DNA of 64,000 nucleotides, taken from Siderastrea siderea (lineage: Eukaryota; Cnidaria; Anthozoa; Scleractinia; Rhizangiidae). The translations under genes and the position numbers were made by a program. Below the pieces are notes generated by a model, which did no database searches, had not been told where the DNA came from, and worked only from the letters and a program-made list of their open reading frames with translations. Of the stretch, positions 10,655 through 22,050 are shown in pieces; position 1 is the first letter of the stretch; the number at the start of each line of letters is the position of its first letter. The stretch lies in the NCBI GenBank assembly GCA_964030785.1, contig OZ034966.1, forward strand, positions 9,663,152 through 9,727,151, given 5' to 3'.

Positions 10655-12197
10655 AAGAGCAATTCTCTGTAAGAATCAAACAAAGTGGGAATGAAAAATT
10701 TTGACCCCCCACTCAAATTTGCATGCAAGTAGATATCCACGGGGGATGTTCGAAAATGGCCATTATTGAGGTCATAACTAAATTGTTGCCATGGTAACAG
10801 CGAATGTTTGTTGACGCCCGAGAACCCAATTTTGAACTCAAAAACTGTTATGAAAACTGCAAAATTTAAAACGTTATTTCTCAAGTTTATTAAAACACGA
10901 CAACTCGAGACTTGGGACAAATGTAAAACCACTATTCTAGTTTCTTTCCTTGTATATGACGTTGCATTACATTTATCGTAAACAAAATAAACGGCGAATT
11001 AACTACACCGTGTCTCGGCCATTTTAATTCGTGAGTAAAACAAGCCGTACATTTCTTTTAATATCTCCAAAAGTACATCAGTTCTAGAATTGAAACTACA
11101 TGGATAGCTTACAACAGACATTGTAGTTACTAGATCTGTAAAATTCTCAGCGGGGCGGGCTTATTTTGTTTTCATAGCAATCAACAAAGAAACCATAAAA
11201 ATGAGATTTCTTAAATTTTGTCAAAATTAACATTCCATAAATTTGCTGGAAAAATCGGAAGAAAGCTGAAACGACCTTGAGATTTAAAGAAAATTGTCTG
11301 TTAAGTATTTCTCTGATAAAAACAACCGTTCATAAACCTTATTTTTGGAAACAATTTGAATCGAAGTACAGCTTACTTGCGGCTTTGTTCATTTCTCCAC
11401 TTTTCGACTCACGTTGAGCGAGCTGGTTCTTTCTGTACAGCACTCGCATTGTTTGAAAATCCACTGTTCTGAACCTTTTCTTTCAGCTGGTAGTGTTATT
11501 TATCCCCGGCAGTAGTCCATCCCCTTATTTAAGCCCACTGAAATCAGGCTTGGTGGCACCGTCGGCAGAAATAAGCCAACATGGAGTTCAGTCAGTACAG
11601 TTACATTTCCACCGTAGCCTTTCGCTCTACTTCTCGATCAGACGTCACCATTCGCTCCAAAAGATGGAAAGATGCATCCTTTCAACTACGATTCCATTTA
11701 GCCAAGCATTTCACTCCAACTTACGGTGTAAAAACTGCAGACAACAACTTTCTTCGAAGTGGAAGAGACAACAACATACGCCGTGGGACGTTAACGGTCA
11801 GCGGTGTTTACTTCAACAACTTTCCCTTCATAATTTGCATAACACCGGGTCCTTTATATGCTGTTGATATGACATTCAAAGCATTTCAGAAAGCCAGCGA
11901 TTTCCTTTTATTAGATTCTGTTTTTTAAGTTGCTCTCTAGTCCTGGTCCATTCACAGTGGGATTAACAGTCTCTGATAGAACAAACGTACAGTGCGCTTT
12001 CCAGCGCTCACACCATTTTTGCCGCAAAAATGAGACCGCCGACACAATAGATTGGTGAGCTGATGAAAGAAAGGCTTTTCTTATTTTCCATTCTATTAAC
12101 TAGCGTGCCTTCAGTGAAGACTTCAATCCTGATTATTACAGACCTTTTGCACTTTCGAGGACAATTCCTTCCAGCCATTTACAACTTTGTAAAACAA
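10655..12197 (+). repeat. Left arm of a large inverted duplication
   Basis: This arm matches the reverse complement of 13118-14741 almost continuously. The match starts at AAGAGCAATTCTCTGTAAG (outer edge) and ends at the CCAGCCATTT...ACAACTTTGTAAAAC segment (inner edge). Similarity is high, with scattered substitutions and one small insertion in the other arm. The arm includes an intact ORF at 11581-11928. Inverted segmental duplication explains this better than a transposon, because no short terminal repeats or target duplication are visible. Confidence 0.8.
11581..11928 (+). CDS. Unrecognised 115-codon ORF, copy in the left arm
   Basis: The ORF starts with ATG at 11581, about 55 bp after a TATA-like TTATTTAAG (11525-11533), and reads MEFSQYSYISTVAFRS onward. 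Its first 88 or so residues are kept in the opposite-strand copy at 13539-13823 with only a handful of changes (for example W to G and N to D). I do not recognise the family. The stretch NIRRGTLTVSGVYFNN looks like beta-strand-rich extracellular sequence, but that is impression only. No signal peptide or Cys framework is visible. It may be a first exon, since a real gene of this length would be unusual. It could also be chance conservation, because the whole arm is recently duplicated. Confidence 0.3.
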   Translation: MEFSQYSYISTVAFRSTSRSDVTIRSKRWKDASFQLRFHLAKHFTPTYGVKTADNNFLRSGRDNNIRRGTLTVSGVYFNNFPFIICITPGPLYAVDMTFKAFQKASDFLLLDSVF

Positions 12198-13117
12198 ACA
12201 AACAAACAAACAAACAAAAGAGAACCAACACTTTTAACGTAGTGCTGATTTCTTTTTCCTGAGATGTGCAAATCGTACGTACTTTTAGCAGATGGATTAA
12301 GCGTTGTCATTCTTCGCGATGACAATTCTTCTTTTGTCATTTTGCGCAGCTGGAGATTTTTGTATACGTGTGGATACCTGTGAGACTCATCCTCCAAAGA
12401 TCTCTTAATGTCAGTTCTTACTTCAAGTGGCGTATCGTCCGCGAAAAAGGATACAAAGTCGTTTGTGCGATATTCTGCACCAGAAAAATACTGTGAGTGC
12501 GGTGTTCATCAAGTAAGGCTTTGTTTACGTCATCCTCCTAGGGGAGGGGGAGGGGAGGGGTTGCGAAGCGTCACAGAGCAAAGTTGAGTCATGCAAAACA
12601 TTTCGAACAACGCCAAACTCAAGAACTTTCCTGCCTTAGCGCAGTGAACAAGTGGACTGGGCTTTAAAGTCAAAACCCAAAACAACAATATAAAGTAAGA
12701 GAAATCAGAGAGAAGGGGAGAAATCAAGTAACAAGACCGATGGTACAGAATTCGCCAAAAAATGCGTAAACTCGACTACAGGCTCCAGTAATCAGGATTG
12801 TTTACAATTGAGTTGTTCCTCATGCTCTCGCAAATTTCGTCTTACGTTTCTCGCATTGCGGCGAAAAGAAAGCAGCTCAGTGCGTCAAAATATCCGACTG
12901 CCCAAAACGAAAATATTCCCAGAGGTAAAAATGATATCATGAGATCTTCAGAGGAGTCCCACAGTCATCCATTCGAAAACGAAGAGTTCCGTCAACTGTG
13001 TAAAACGAAAAGGAAGAAAAGAAGAATTGAATGATAAGAACAGTAGGCCTTTTTTATTTGTTCTTGTTTAATTTCTGTTTTGTTTTTGTTTTGCGCTGTT
13101 GTTGGTGTTTTTTGTTG
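12198..13117. other. Spacer between the inverted arms
   Basis: About 0.9 kb of single-copy spacer. It begins with an (AAAC)n run and holds a 78-codon plus-strand ORF (12798-13034) with a basic C-terminus ending KTKRKKRRIE. Nothing in that ORF is recognisable. A G-rich run (GGGGAGGGGGAGGGGAGGGG) lies at about 12541-12560. Confidence 0.4.
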
Positions 13118-13312
13118 TTTTACAAAGTTGTAAAAATATGGCTGGAAAAAATTGTACTCCAAAGTACGAAAGGTCTAAACAATCAGGATTGAGGCCTTCA
13201 TTGAATTAAAAGCACAAAGGCACAGAGCTGAATAGAATGGAAAATAAAAATAGCCATTCCTTATTAAGTTTACCGATGCATTGTTAATTGTCGACTTGTA
13301 TTAGCAGTGTTA

Positions 13313-13372
13313 AGCGGCCTTCAAACATCAAACTAATGTTGGCCAACATTAGTTTGACGTGTGAAGGCCGCT
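13313..13372. mobile_element. 60-bp palindromic micro-MITE
   Basis: The element is almost entirely one inverted repeat: AGCGGCCTTCA... reading into a central TTGGCCAA and back out to ...TGAAGGCCGCT, with two mismatches. TTA flanks both sides (13310-13312 and 13373-13375). A 3-bp TTA duplication suggests mobilisation by a PIF/Harbinger-type transposase. It lies in only one of the two inverted arms. Confidence 0.55.
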
Positions 13373-13538
13373 TTATGTTCGCAGCGAAAATGGTGTGAGC
13401 GCTGGAAAACGCACTGTACGTTTGTTCTATCAGAAACTGTTAATCCTACAGCTAATGGACCAGGACTAGAGAGCAACTTAAAAAATAGAATCTAATAAAA
13501 GAAAATTGCTGGCTTTCTGAAATGCTTTGAATGTCATA

Positions 13539-13823
13539 TCAACAACATAAAGGACCCGGTGTTAGGCAAACTATGAAGGGAAAGTTGTTGAAGTAAACAC
13601 CGCTGACCGTTAACGTCCCACGGCGTATGTTGTCGTCTCTTCCACTTCGAAGAAAGTTGTTGTCTGCAGTTTTTACACCGTAAGTTGGAGTGAAATGCTT
13701 GGCTAAATGGAATCGTAGTTGAAAGGATGCATCTTTCCCTCTTTTGGAGCGAATGGTGACGTCTGATCGAGAAGTAGAGCGAAAGGCTACGGTGGAAATG
13801 TAACTGTACTGACTGAACTCCAT
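13539..13823 (-). CDS. Unrecognised ORF, truncated copy in the right arm
   Basis: The opposite-strand counterpart of 11581-11928 with the same ATG context. It has 94 codons and a premature end shortly after ITPG/LTPG because of a local indel, so the C-terminal 20 residues differ. The two copies face each other. No family was recognised. The upstream TATA-like TTATTTAAG is kept (about 13862-13870). Confidence 0.28.
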   Translation of the reverse strand: MEFSQYSYISTVAFRSTSRSDVTIRSKRGKDASFQLRFHLAKHFTPTYGVKTADNNFLRSGRDDNIRRGTLTVSGVYFNNFPFIVCLTPGPLCC

Positions 13824-14741
13824 GTTGGCTTATTTCTGCCGACAGTGCTTTCAGCTGGCTTAAATAAGGGGATGGACCACTGCTGGGGATAAATAACACT
13901 ACTAGCTGGAAGGAAAGGTTCGGAACAGTGGATTTTCAAACAATGCGAGTGCTGTACAGAAAGAACCAGCTCGCTCAACGTGAGTCGAAAAGTGGAGAAA
14001 TGAACAAAGCCGTCAAGTAAGCTGTCCTTCGATTCAAATTGTTTCCAAAAATAAGGTTTATGAACGGTTGTTTTTATCAGAGAAATACTTAACAGACAAT
14101 TTTCTTTAAATCTCAAGGTCGTTTCAGCTTTCTTCCGATTTTTCCAGCAAATTTACGGAATGTTAATTTTGACAAAATTTAAGAAATCTCATTTTTATGG
14201 TTTCTTTGTTGATTGCTATGAAAACAAAATAAGCCCGCCCCGCTGAGAATTTTACAGATTTAGTAACTACAATGTCTGTTGTAAGCTATCCATGTAGTTT
14301 CAATTCTAGAACTGATGTACTTTTGGAGATATTAAAAGAAATGTACTGCTTGTTTTACTCACGAATTAAAATGGCCGAGATACGGTGTAGTTAATTCGCC
14401 GTTTATTTTGTTTACGATAAATGTAATGAATCGTCATATACAAGGAAAGAAACTAGAATAGTGGTTTTACATTTGTCCCAAGTCTCGAGTTGTCGTGTTT
14501 TAATAAACTTGAGAAATAACATTTTAAATTTTGCAGTTTTCACAACAGTTTTTGAGTTCAAAATTGGGTTCTCGGGCGTCAACAAACATTCGCTGTTACC
14601 ATGGCAACAATTTAGTTATGACTTCAATAATAGCCATTTTCGAACATCCCCCGTGGATATCTACTTGCATACAAATTTAAGTTGGGGGGTCAAAATTTTT
14701 TCATTTCCCACTTTGTCTGATTCTTACAGAGAATTGCTCTT

Positions 14742-15935
14742 GACTGTTTACAATAGAAACAATTTACATATTTACACTTTAAGAAAAGATTTCAATCTTG
14801 CTTTAAAAAGTTTAGAAGTTCCCACCTCTACCACCTGTTGCGGTAGATTATTCCATTCTTGAATAACACGTACACAAAACGAGTATTATAAGAATTAAAT
14901 TTCACGCTTTTTACCTACAGTTTGAAAGAATGATTGGCCCGAGTGCGGTTACTCTTGTTTAGTTCTAAAAAGTCACTGAATTTCAAATTATTTAGTCCAA
15001 ACACAGTATTAAAACATTCTACAAGAGAGAAGAAGAGTCTCCTTTTCTCTAAAGTGGGCCAATTTAGGATTTTAAGTCGATCTTCGTAGTCCATTTCTCC
15101 CCTTTTTTGGCCGAAAGCAAGGCGTGAAGCCCTCCTCTGGACTCTTTCCAGTGCTAGAATATCTTTGACCAGGTAAGGACACCAGAGTGGAACTGCATAT
15201 TCAAGAAAAGAACGTGCGAAGGTCTTATATAGTATGGAAAAGGCTTCCTGATTTGAAGGCCCAAGCGTTCTGTGGACTACGCCTAGGACTTAATTTGCCT
15301 TGTAATCAACGGCGTCAACATGTGCGCTCCACTAGAAATCAGACGAGATCAGGACGCCCAGGTCTTTTGCATTCTTGACAGATTTTAGTTCTGGACTCAT
15401 TGTATAGGAGGGGAGCGACTTGTCGCGGTTTTGAGTAATGCGCATTGTCTCGCATTTTACTTAGGTGCCACAGAGTAGCCCAGCCATTTAAACGGTCGAT
15501 ATCGGATTGAAAGGCTCGGGTATCAGTTTCCAGGTTTGACAGCTTTCTGTAAACTTTTGTGTCGTTAGCATACATTTTAAGATAGGACAATATGTTGGAT
15601 GATATATCATTAAAGTAGACGAGAAACAGAATAGGCCCTAGGATTGTTCCCTGAAGTACTCCGGACCTGACGGAAGACCACGAAGAGTAAGTGCGCTGCA
15701 CTACCACGCGCTGTTGACGGTTAGTTAAGAAATTTCTAAACCATTGCAGCAGGCTACCTTCAATTCCATAACCTTTTAACTTGAGGACCAAACGTTCGTG
15801 GGGAACCGAATCGAAAGCTTTACTAAAATCAAGAAATACAACATCCGTAGGCAATGATTTGTTTCTAGGTAACACCCAGTCGTTGTAACAGGTCAGTAGC
15901 TGAGTTGATTTGCCTTCCAGGAACCCAAACTCCGT
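14742..15935 (-). pseudogene. 5'-truncated CR1/jockey-like LINE reverse transcriptase remnant
   Basis: Reading on the minus strand from about 15935, the sequence gives EFGFLEGKSTQLL, then VVFLDFSKAFDSVPHERL, LQGTILGPILFLVYFNDI and YANDTKVY. These are RT palm motifs of a CR1/jockey-type non-LTR element. The catalytic Y-A-D-D is Y-A-N-D here, so this copy would be inactive. Downstream, in shifted frames, come KTFARSFLEYAVPLWCPYL-type and RRASRLAFGQKRGEM-type C-terminal sequences, reaching the edge of the inverted repeat at 14742. The largest open piece is 15339-15875. No endonuclease domain is present, and a 5' truncation occurs near 15935, where the similarity stops. It is a dead copy. Confidence 0.8.
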
Positions 15936-16904
15936 CCCTAAAACGTTGGTACATCATACAAATGGGGGCGGGATTGATCTCCAACATGCGAGCCACTGTT
16001 GCTTGCTTCTTCTCGTTGCACCAGAGGTACAAGCAGACTACAATTTTACCATTGGGCAGTCTTGGAAATTTAGCGAACATAAAATTTGTTCGAATACTCC
16101 TCCTTTTTCTGCATTGTACACAGCGCCTAAAAAAATAATATATGTCATCTTACTAACAATGACAGCATCATTGGCCTCTCCATCCTGAACCGGGTGTATG
16201 CAAGTCTGATCTAAAGAGGGGGAGAACTTGTTCAAGACATGCTGCGGTTGCTCGATTGTGGTAGTAAAATACCATAACATTTCAGATAGGGGGTTAAATA
16301 GAGAAGGGGAAGGGGGCTTATTTCAAATCGATTAACCTGTCATTATAAAAGAACGTAAGCACTAAATTAAAACACTGTTAACTTACTTCTTATCGAGAAA
16401 AACCAGCCAACTTTTTTTTGTCTAGCAGTTATTAAAGTACACCAACTGGAAAGGAGACTGCACAGAGGTTAGGATAGTCTAATTGCCTTGAAGAAGGGAG
16501 GGGGATTATAAAAAAATGACTTCAAGAAGGGGCTTATAAGAAAGTAGGGGTTATTAGAAGGGGAGGTTGGGGGGGTTCTTGATACAGTTTTTACGTGATC
16601 TATGGCTTGTGCCGTTTTTTAAAATGGTGTAAAGCAAGAGATTGTGTATTTTAAACAGGAAACTAATTTAGAGATCGTTGTCCTGATCAGGGTAAGTCTT
16701 TTATTATATAAGGGACTAGATGAAGTTTACTGTTGGGTGTTATGGGCCATATACTTTTTTACTGTTAAGTGTTATACAGCCCGAATTTTTACTGTCAACT
16801 GTTACATATGAAATTACAGTTAACTGTTACAACACATTCTAGATACTAAATGAAACAAGAAAAATAGAGAACTGAAGTGATGTTACTGATGAAATTGCCA
16901 TTAA
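15936..16904. other. Unassigned stretch with a degenerate short-period repeat
   Basis: No gene is recognised. At 16725-16830 a degenerate unit of about 30 bp containing ACTGTTAAGTGTTAT or ACTGTTACA recurs several times. The same motif resumes at 17463-17530 beyond the MITE. GA-rich simple sequence occurs at 16493-16575. Confidence 0.45.
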
Positions 16905-17409
16905 GGGGCCGATTACATGAGCCGGGCTGGCCCGGTTAGCAGGGCTGGCTTGGTGTACCGAGATGACTGCTCAGCCCGGTATTACATGAGGCGAGCCAGC
17001 CCGCCTGCCGCTAAATTTAGAAGCTGTCGTGTGAAAAGATGGCTACATCAAAGAGCATGAACCAAGTGTTTTTATTTTCGCCAATTCATTATTTTGGCGT
17101 ATTATTTTCAGTTTTTGGTCTGATAAACCTTTATGTGTTATATAGAAAGAGAAATATCGATCTTCTGGTGAACCATTTTGCTCTGAAGCGAAATTTAGTG
17201 ACGAGAAAGTGTTGTCCCGGCTAGCCGGGCTGGCCCGGCAATCGCGATTACTGGCCCGCATCGCGATGGCGGGATCCCAGCTAGCCGGGCTGAGATTTTT
17301 CCATGTAATCGCAAAGTTGATTTTTAATATGTTTCACAGACGTGCCAAGATCCCGCCAAACCGAGCCAGCCCGGCTAACCGGGCTAGCCCGCCTCATGTA
17401 ATCGGCCCC
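16905..17409. mobile_element. PIF/Harbinger-like MITE
   Basis: An element of 505 bp with inverted termini GGGGCCGATTACATGAGCCGG... and ...CCTCATGTAATCGGCCCC, flanked by TAA on both sides (16902-16904 and 17410-17412). The 3-bp TWA target duplication and G-rich termini are the PIF/Harbinger pattern. The interior has repeated GCCGGGCTGGCC and GCTAGCCGGGCT blocks. The short ORFs inside resemble no transposase. Confidence 0.75.
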
Positions 17410-17454
17410 TAAGATGCGAAAAAAGGCCACGTTCTCGATCTTTGAGTAAATGTT

Positions 17455-17545
17455 TATTTTTTTATTTATTTTAACTGTTACAGCGAATTTTCTATTGTTA
17501 GCTGTTACCTGGCCTAGTGTTAGCTGTTATGCCGACCCACCCCCA
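17455..17545. repeat. Degenerate AACTGTTAC/TTAGCTGTTA repeat
   Basis: Three loose copies of a motif like TTAACTGTTACAGC or TTAGCTGTTACCTGGCC. They match the motif family at 16725-16830, so the MITE at 16905-17409 probably inserted into one repeat tract. Confidence 0.45.
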
Positions 17546-17562
17546 CCCCCCCTCCCATCGGT

Positions 17563-17990
17563 CAAAATCCTAGATGACATCTGTTTGGAGCAGGATTTGA
17601 TAGATATATGGCGAGTCAGAAACCCGACAGAGAAACGCTTTACGTGGCGACAGAAAATTTCCAATTATTCAGAGACGTTTAGACTTTTGGTTAGTAAATG
17701 ATGGTTTGCAAGATGACATCGTCTCAGCAGACATAATACCATCTATTAAATCAGATTACTCTGCAATTACATTGTCGATTAATGGTGTAGATGACAGTGA
17801 ACGCGGTCCAAGCTTTTGGAAGTTTAATTGTTCTTTAGTGAATGATAATAATTATCGCGACCTCCTTGACACAAGTATTAAAAGTTGGCTCGAAGAATTT
17901 AAGGAAGTTGTCTATAAGCGTGTCTTATGGGATCTGTTAAAATACAGTACATGCAATCAAAATACAGATAAAACAACATGGTAATGTCAC
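17563..17990 (+). pseudogene. L1/Tx1-like LINE fragment, endonuclease-to-linker region
   Basis: Two frames give LIDIWRVRNPTEKRFTWRQK and, after a frameshift near 17700, DIIPSIKSDYSAITLSI followed by GPSFWKFNCSLV. These match the end of the APE-like endonuclease of L1/Tx1-type LINEs (D-I-W-R, T-W, then S-D-Y/H-x-A-I) and the linker before RT. The fragment lacks both ends, and a stop plus a frameshift break it. It belongs to the same broad clade as the LINE at 43570-46530. Confidence 0.7.
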
Positions 17991-18675
17991 TCTATTATAC
18001 TACAATGGATAGACAATAACTAGGGTACCACTTGATGCATTATCCACCCAGTTATCTATAGTATTTCTCATTTAAACCAGTATTTTCTTCATCTTCAGGA
18101 CGAGTACCTTCAGCCGTTCCTTTAACTCCTGTAAAACTTTTCAGTTAGAAGCTACCGAAATACTTGTCATGTACCGCTGACTGCAATTTCATTGTTTTAT
18201 TTCTGAACGTTTTGTTTGTAATTTCATCATTTTCCTTCTGGACAAAAGAGACGTTAAGTAAACGGAGGCGATTTTAATTAGTTATTTTTGTATATAATTT
18301 TTACGGTTGAATTTTTGCGGAATTAAAATTTGCAGTGACTTTATTTTGCGGGTACTTTTTTTTGTGGATCGTGAAAAAAAACCGCAAAAAATGCAAAAAT
18401 TAGAACCCACAAAAATTTAGTGCCACACGGTACTTCACACGCAATTTTAATGTCACGCTATAATTGACTGATTATGTTGATTCCTTCCTCTGCGATGACG
18501 TGTTACATTAACCGCAAGTTGTCGGGGAGGGGGGTGGGGGGGCGACCGCATAGTCCGCACTGCGGTGGTGTGAAATCCATAGGTTGTCCTCAAAAATTTC
18601 ACCTTGTTGCGGAACAAAACGTCATTGGCTCTGCACGCACTGCGTGCCTATGTTTAATCTTGTCATCACGTGATG
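17991..18675. other. Unassigned, including a dispersed non-coding repeat
   Basis: The stretch 18290-18435 (TTTGCGG...CGCAAAAA, then AAAATTTAGTGCCACACGGTA) recurs at 52080-52210 (CCGCAAAAATTTAGTGTTACACGGTA). It is a non-autonomous repeat of unknown class. No gene is seen in the rest. Confidence 0.4.
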
Positions 18676-20640
18676 AGTAAGGTTGGCCCGATATCGACGC
18701 TACCGATACGGTGGAATGCTGTGAGGGTCTCGATACTCTCAAGGGGTATCATTTGTTTCGATACTCTAGAACAGCTGGAAGAAGACGAAGTAGGGCGTTC
18801 TTGCTTCGTATTATTCAACTTGTTCTCGACTTTATGTGTGACAGCTAAAATTCCGTGCTGTTTATAACTAATTCATTTTTAAACGGATATTCATACCATA
18901 AAATAGAATTAGTCATTCTAAAAAGTCCTGGGTTTTGAGATTTTCAGATTTTCGCGTGTCTGTCAGGAACATGTCGTCACAAAATTTGCGCCTAATGACG
19001 GTGTTTAATAAAAGATGTCATGAGGATCTGGAACCGAAAACATTTTTGAAATATGTACATCCACTTAAGAGATACAGTGTTTTGAATTCTCTGCCATTTT
19101 GTTACTAAAAATAGCACAAAATTCCAAATTTTCTATGTAGTTTTTACATCCTCACGGCATGTCAGTTCTTTTAAAACCGTCGTCAGATACCTTGATGCTA
19201 AAAATTAAATTTGACGCCAATTTTGTGGCGTTCTTTCTAGTCCAAAAGTTCCAAACTCCGAAAATTAAAAACAATGGGACTTTTTTCAATGACAGATTCT
19301 ATTCTAGCTTGGTAAAATTTCTGGCTAACAGCATTTCAGAAGCAAAAGGCTTCGAGAAACACGACATTTGGAGTATTTAATTTCAACTTTAAAGTCATGT
19401 TTATGCCGGGTAGAAGAAAACCCCAGGGTTTGGCACGCAACCGCGCACAGGTGTTCCTAAACGTTATTATAAGCGAATGGAAGACGTATGAGTAACGTTT
19501 AAAAAGTCTTTGAAAAAAATCGTAGAAATGTTTCAACCTTATTAGTATAAGTGTTGACAGTGCAACCTACATCATCAGAAGACTTAGTGGAAAAATGAGT
19601 ACAACAATGTGAAAGTGAGTGTTTCCTTTCGAACTGAAAACAGCAAAATAAGTTAGGCAAGAAATTCTTCGTCTTTTTAAGTATTTACCACATACCGTAT
19701 AATGGAAAAAGCCTCGTAGCAAGTACTTAATAAATTATTAAGGCAGTTTAACCATTGGTCGCTAACAAAATCTAGATTGTTTTTTCTTTTTAATATTTTA
19801 TTGGGTATTAGTAATAACACGAACAAGAAACAGTTACCTATACAATGTCCGTATAACAGAGGCGTTTACAAGATAATACAAAGTATATATGTGAATAAAA
19901 ATTGATTTTACGTACAACAGCATAAATTTATTACCGTACTAAAATTACCAAAAAAAACAGATCTAGATTGTTTCATCAAATTTCTCAAGAGCATATTTTT
20001 TGACAGTTACCTATTTTGTAAAGTGATTGTTTTGTTTTGTTTTTTTTTTCTTTTAGTACCACTTTCTCAAACGTTTGGTGTGAATATGGAAAAAAATGTT
20101 AAAGACACTGGCAGACATATTTTGTGAAGTCTCGCAATGTCTGTAAAACAAAAACATTTCTTTTACTACCTAAAGGAGACCTTGCATTAGCGAAAAACTA
20201 ACAAAGGAAAACAAAACAAAACGATGCTTCATACAACCACTTATTACATTTTTGGTATAAACATTATACATGCAATTTCTGACCTTTCTGGGTATATGGT
20301 TCAATTATTAAAACAATTTGCAAAACGCATCTACCTTCGACGTTATAAGAAAGTTGTGCGCTCGACACGAAAACACTGGCAGGTGCTCCGGAAAAGGCGT
20401 CGGGTTGGAATTTCTCTACTTGGTTGGAAAGGAGGTCGAACGAAAGGACAATAAATAACAAGGTAAAGTAGCTTTTAAATGCAATAATATCGATCATAGT
20501 AGCGTTGTTAACACCACAATCTTTAATTCTGCCGTCTTTAGAAACTATCCGCTCTTTTTCATCAGAATTCTTCATTGTTTAAGTAAAGATTGAGTTAGCA
20601 AATATTTTACTAATTTGCATATATAGGAAGCAAAACAATT
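18676..20640 (+). repeat. Dispersed copy of the 27-37 kb array unit (diverged)
   Basis: The order of matches to 27060-29210 is kept: GATATCGACRCTA...GGTCTCGATACTCTCAA, then GGCACG..ACCGCGCACAGGTGTTCCT, GTTGACAGTGCAACCTACATCATCA and the GCTCGACACGA..ACACTGGCAG block at 20359-20383. It is more diverged than the array units are from each other and carries a private 178-bp insertion. This is the oldest-looking copy of the unit family in the window. Confidence 0.75.
19783..19960 (-). mobile_element. 178-bp retroposed insertion with 13-bp target duplication
   Basis: ATCTAGATTGTTT occurs at 19770-19782 and again at 19961-19973, bracketing 178 bp that are absent from the paralogous site near 28130-28145. 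The plus-strand left end is T-rich, so the element ends in an A-rich tail on the minus strand. That fits a short or severely 5'-truncated LINE or SINE insertion. The family is not recognised. Confidence 0.6.
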
Positions 20641-22050
20641 TGAAAATGTAGCAAATTAAAGCTTCGTATTTTCAGGTTATAAATCCACAGCATTTTCTTC
20701 GAACTTAAAACATCGACGATGAAAGTCGTGTAGCCTGCGAGCAAGCTCTCTCGGGTGTGGTGGCGAGAAGGAAGGAAAAAGGGGAGAGCTTGCAGCGACG
20801 TCTCAGGGATTTGAATATCTGCATCGAAAATTTCGATGCAAAATGCTGATTGACGGAGATTTAATTTGGTAATTACGTCATCAATCTTCACGCGAAGACG
20901 ACAAAACAAACACCGAATGCGACGTAAACAACGAAGCTAAAATTTTCAGAATTGAAATTGCCTACGCTAAACCTGCCGTCAAAAGCGAAACCGTTAGATG
21001 TAACTTATGTTAAAAATCGAAGGTTACGGTGATAGAAAAAGAAATAAAGTAAAATAGCAAGTTTTTTTCCTGGGATTATTTTTAGTTCTTTGCATACTGT
21101 GAGTCTCAAAATAAATTGCGGGAGCGATGTGGAAACAAATCGAACCTTTCTTTCGTGCACTTTATCCTTCGATTAAAAAAATGAAATAGTAAATGAAGCT
21201 CATATATTGAAACTTAAAGTCAATGATAACTGTTAAAGAATTTGTAAGAAACAGCGAATACAGTCCGAAGTTAGTTTCAGTTCAAAAACGAATCAAATTT
21301 GCATAACGCGTGAAATCTGACCTTCTTTCACGTGTTTTAAGGTGGCTCCATAGGGTTATGCTAGAACGAAAAGCGCCCGCAAGTGACATCTCTCGAAAGT
21401 TGATTTTCGCGTTCTCTTTTCTACTAGTTAAATGAAAGCTACTGGAATATAAATAGGACAAAACTAAGTTGTACAATAGTCACCTTTAAAATAATAACTT
21501 TTAGTCTCGAATTAAAACTATCCAAACACCGACATTTTTTGGTGTTTGTATGGCTTTGATTTTATTTTTCTTTAATTTCCTTCGGTCAAAATTTCCGATA
21601 TTCTCTTACCGCATAGAAACTGACGAGAAGAAACGTTTAAAAGCGAAAAAAGTAGGGGTTGTCAAGCTGGGTTTTACGTTTTAGCAATTTTGTGTTTTTT
21701 GACTAGGCCGAAAACGTGTCTTACAAATTTTCCTAATAAATAGGCAACAAGAAAAGCTAAATAGGTTTGATGTCTTTGCCAAATTTTAAGGAATTTCACC
21801 GAAGGAAATTGGGGAAATCTCAGGGCAAACAGTCTGTTTTTAATCCCATAAAAATTACGTCATCAAGAAGAATAACAAGACATAACGTCTTTGATCCACA
21901 TTCGACGCACTTAAAAACTTTAAAACGGTATAAACACTGTTAACATTGCGGAATATATTTCGCTCTTCGAGCCTCGTCATCCGCTAAATAAAATTGTCAA
22001 ACTGGTCATGTAAGAACTACTAAAATGTAAAAGTGTTCATGTAAAAACCA
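20641..22050. other. Unassigned stretch
   Basis: At 20730-20900 (GCAAGCTCTCTCGGGTGTGGTGGCG, then GGAGAGCTTGCAGCGACGTCTC) the ends are partly inverted and look like a MITE-type repeat. No gene was recognised in the rest. AT-rich short ORFs at 20610-20909 and 21282-21476 have no motifs. Confidence 0.4.

Larger units (their letters stand above)
13118..14741 (-). repeat. Right arm of the large inverted duplication
   Basis: The reverse complement of 10655-12197. It is slightly longer, mainly because of a 60-bp palindromic insertion at 13313-13372. It ends at 14741, exactly where LINE sequence begins on its outer side. The left arm also abuts a LINE tail, so the duplication boundaries coincide with retroelement ends. 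Confidence 0.8.

Noticed and set aside
10537..14862. 131- and 133-codon ORFs at 10537-10932 (minus) and 14461-14862 (plus) that match each other
   Set aside because: They mirror each other only because they lie in the two arms of the inverted duplication. Each runs past the arm edge into different LINE sequence.
15865..16280. Small ORFs on both strands with transposase-like impression (NGKIVV, VARML)
   Set aside because: Part overlaps the LINE RT in another frame, and the rest shows no catalytic motif.
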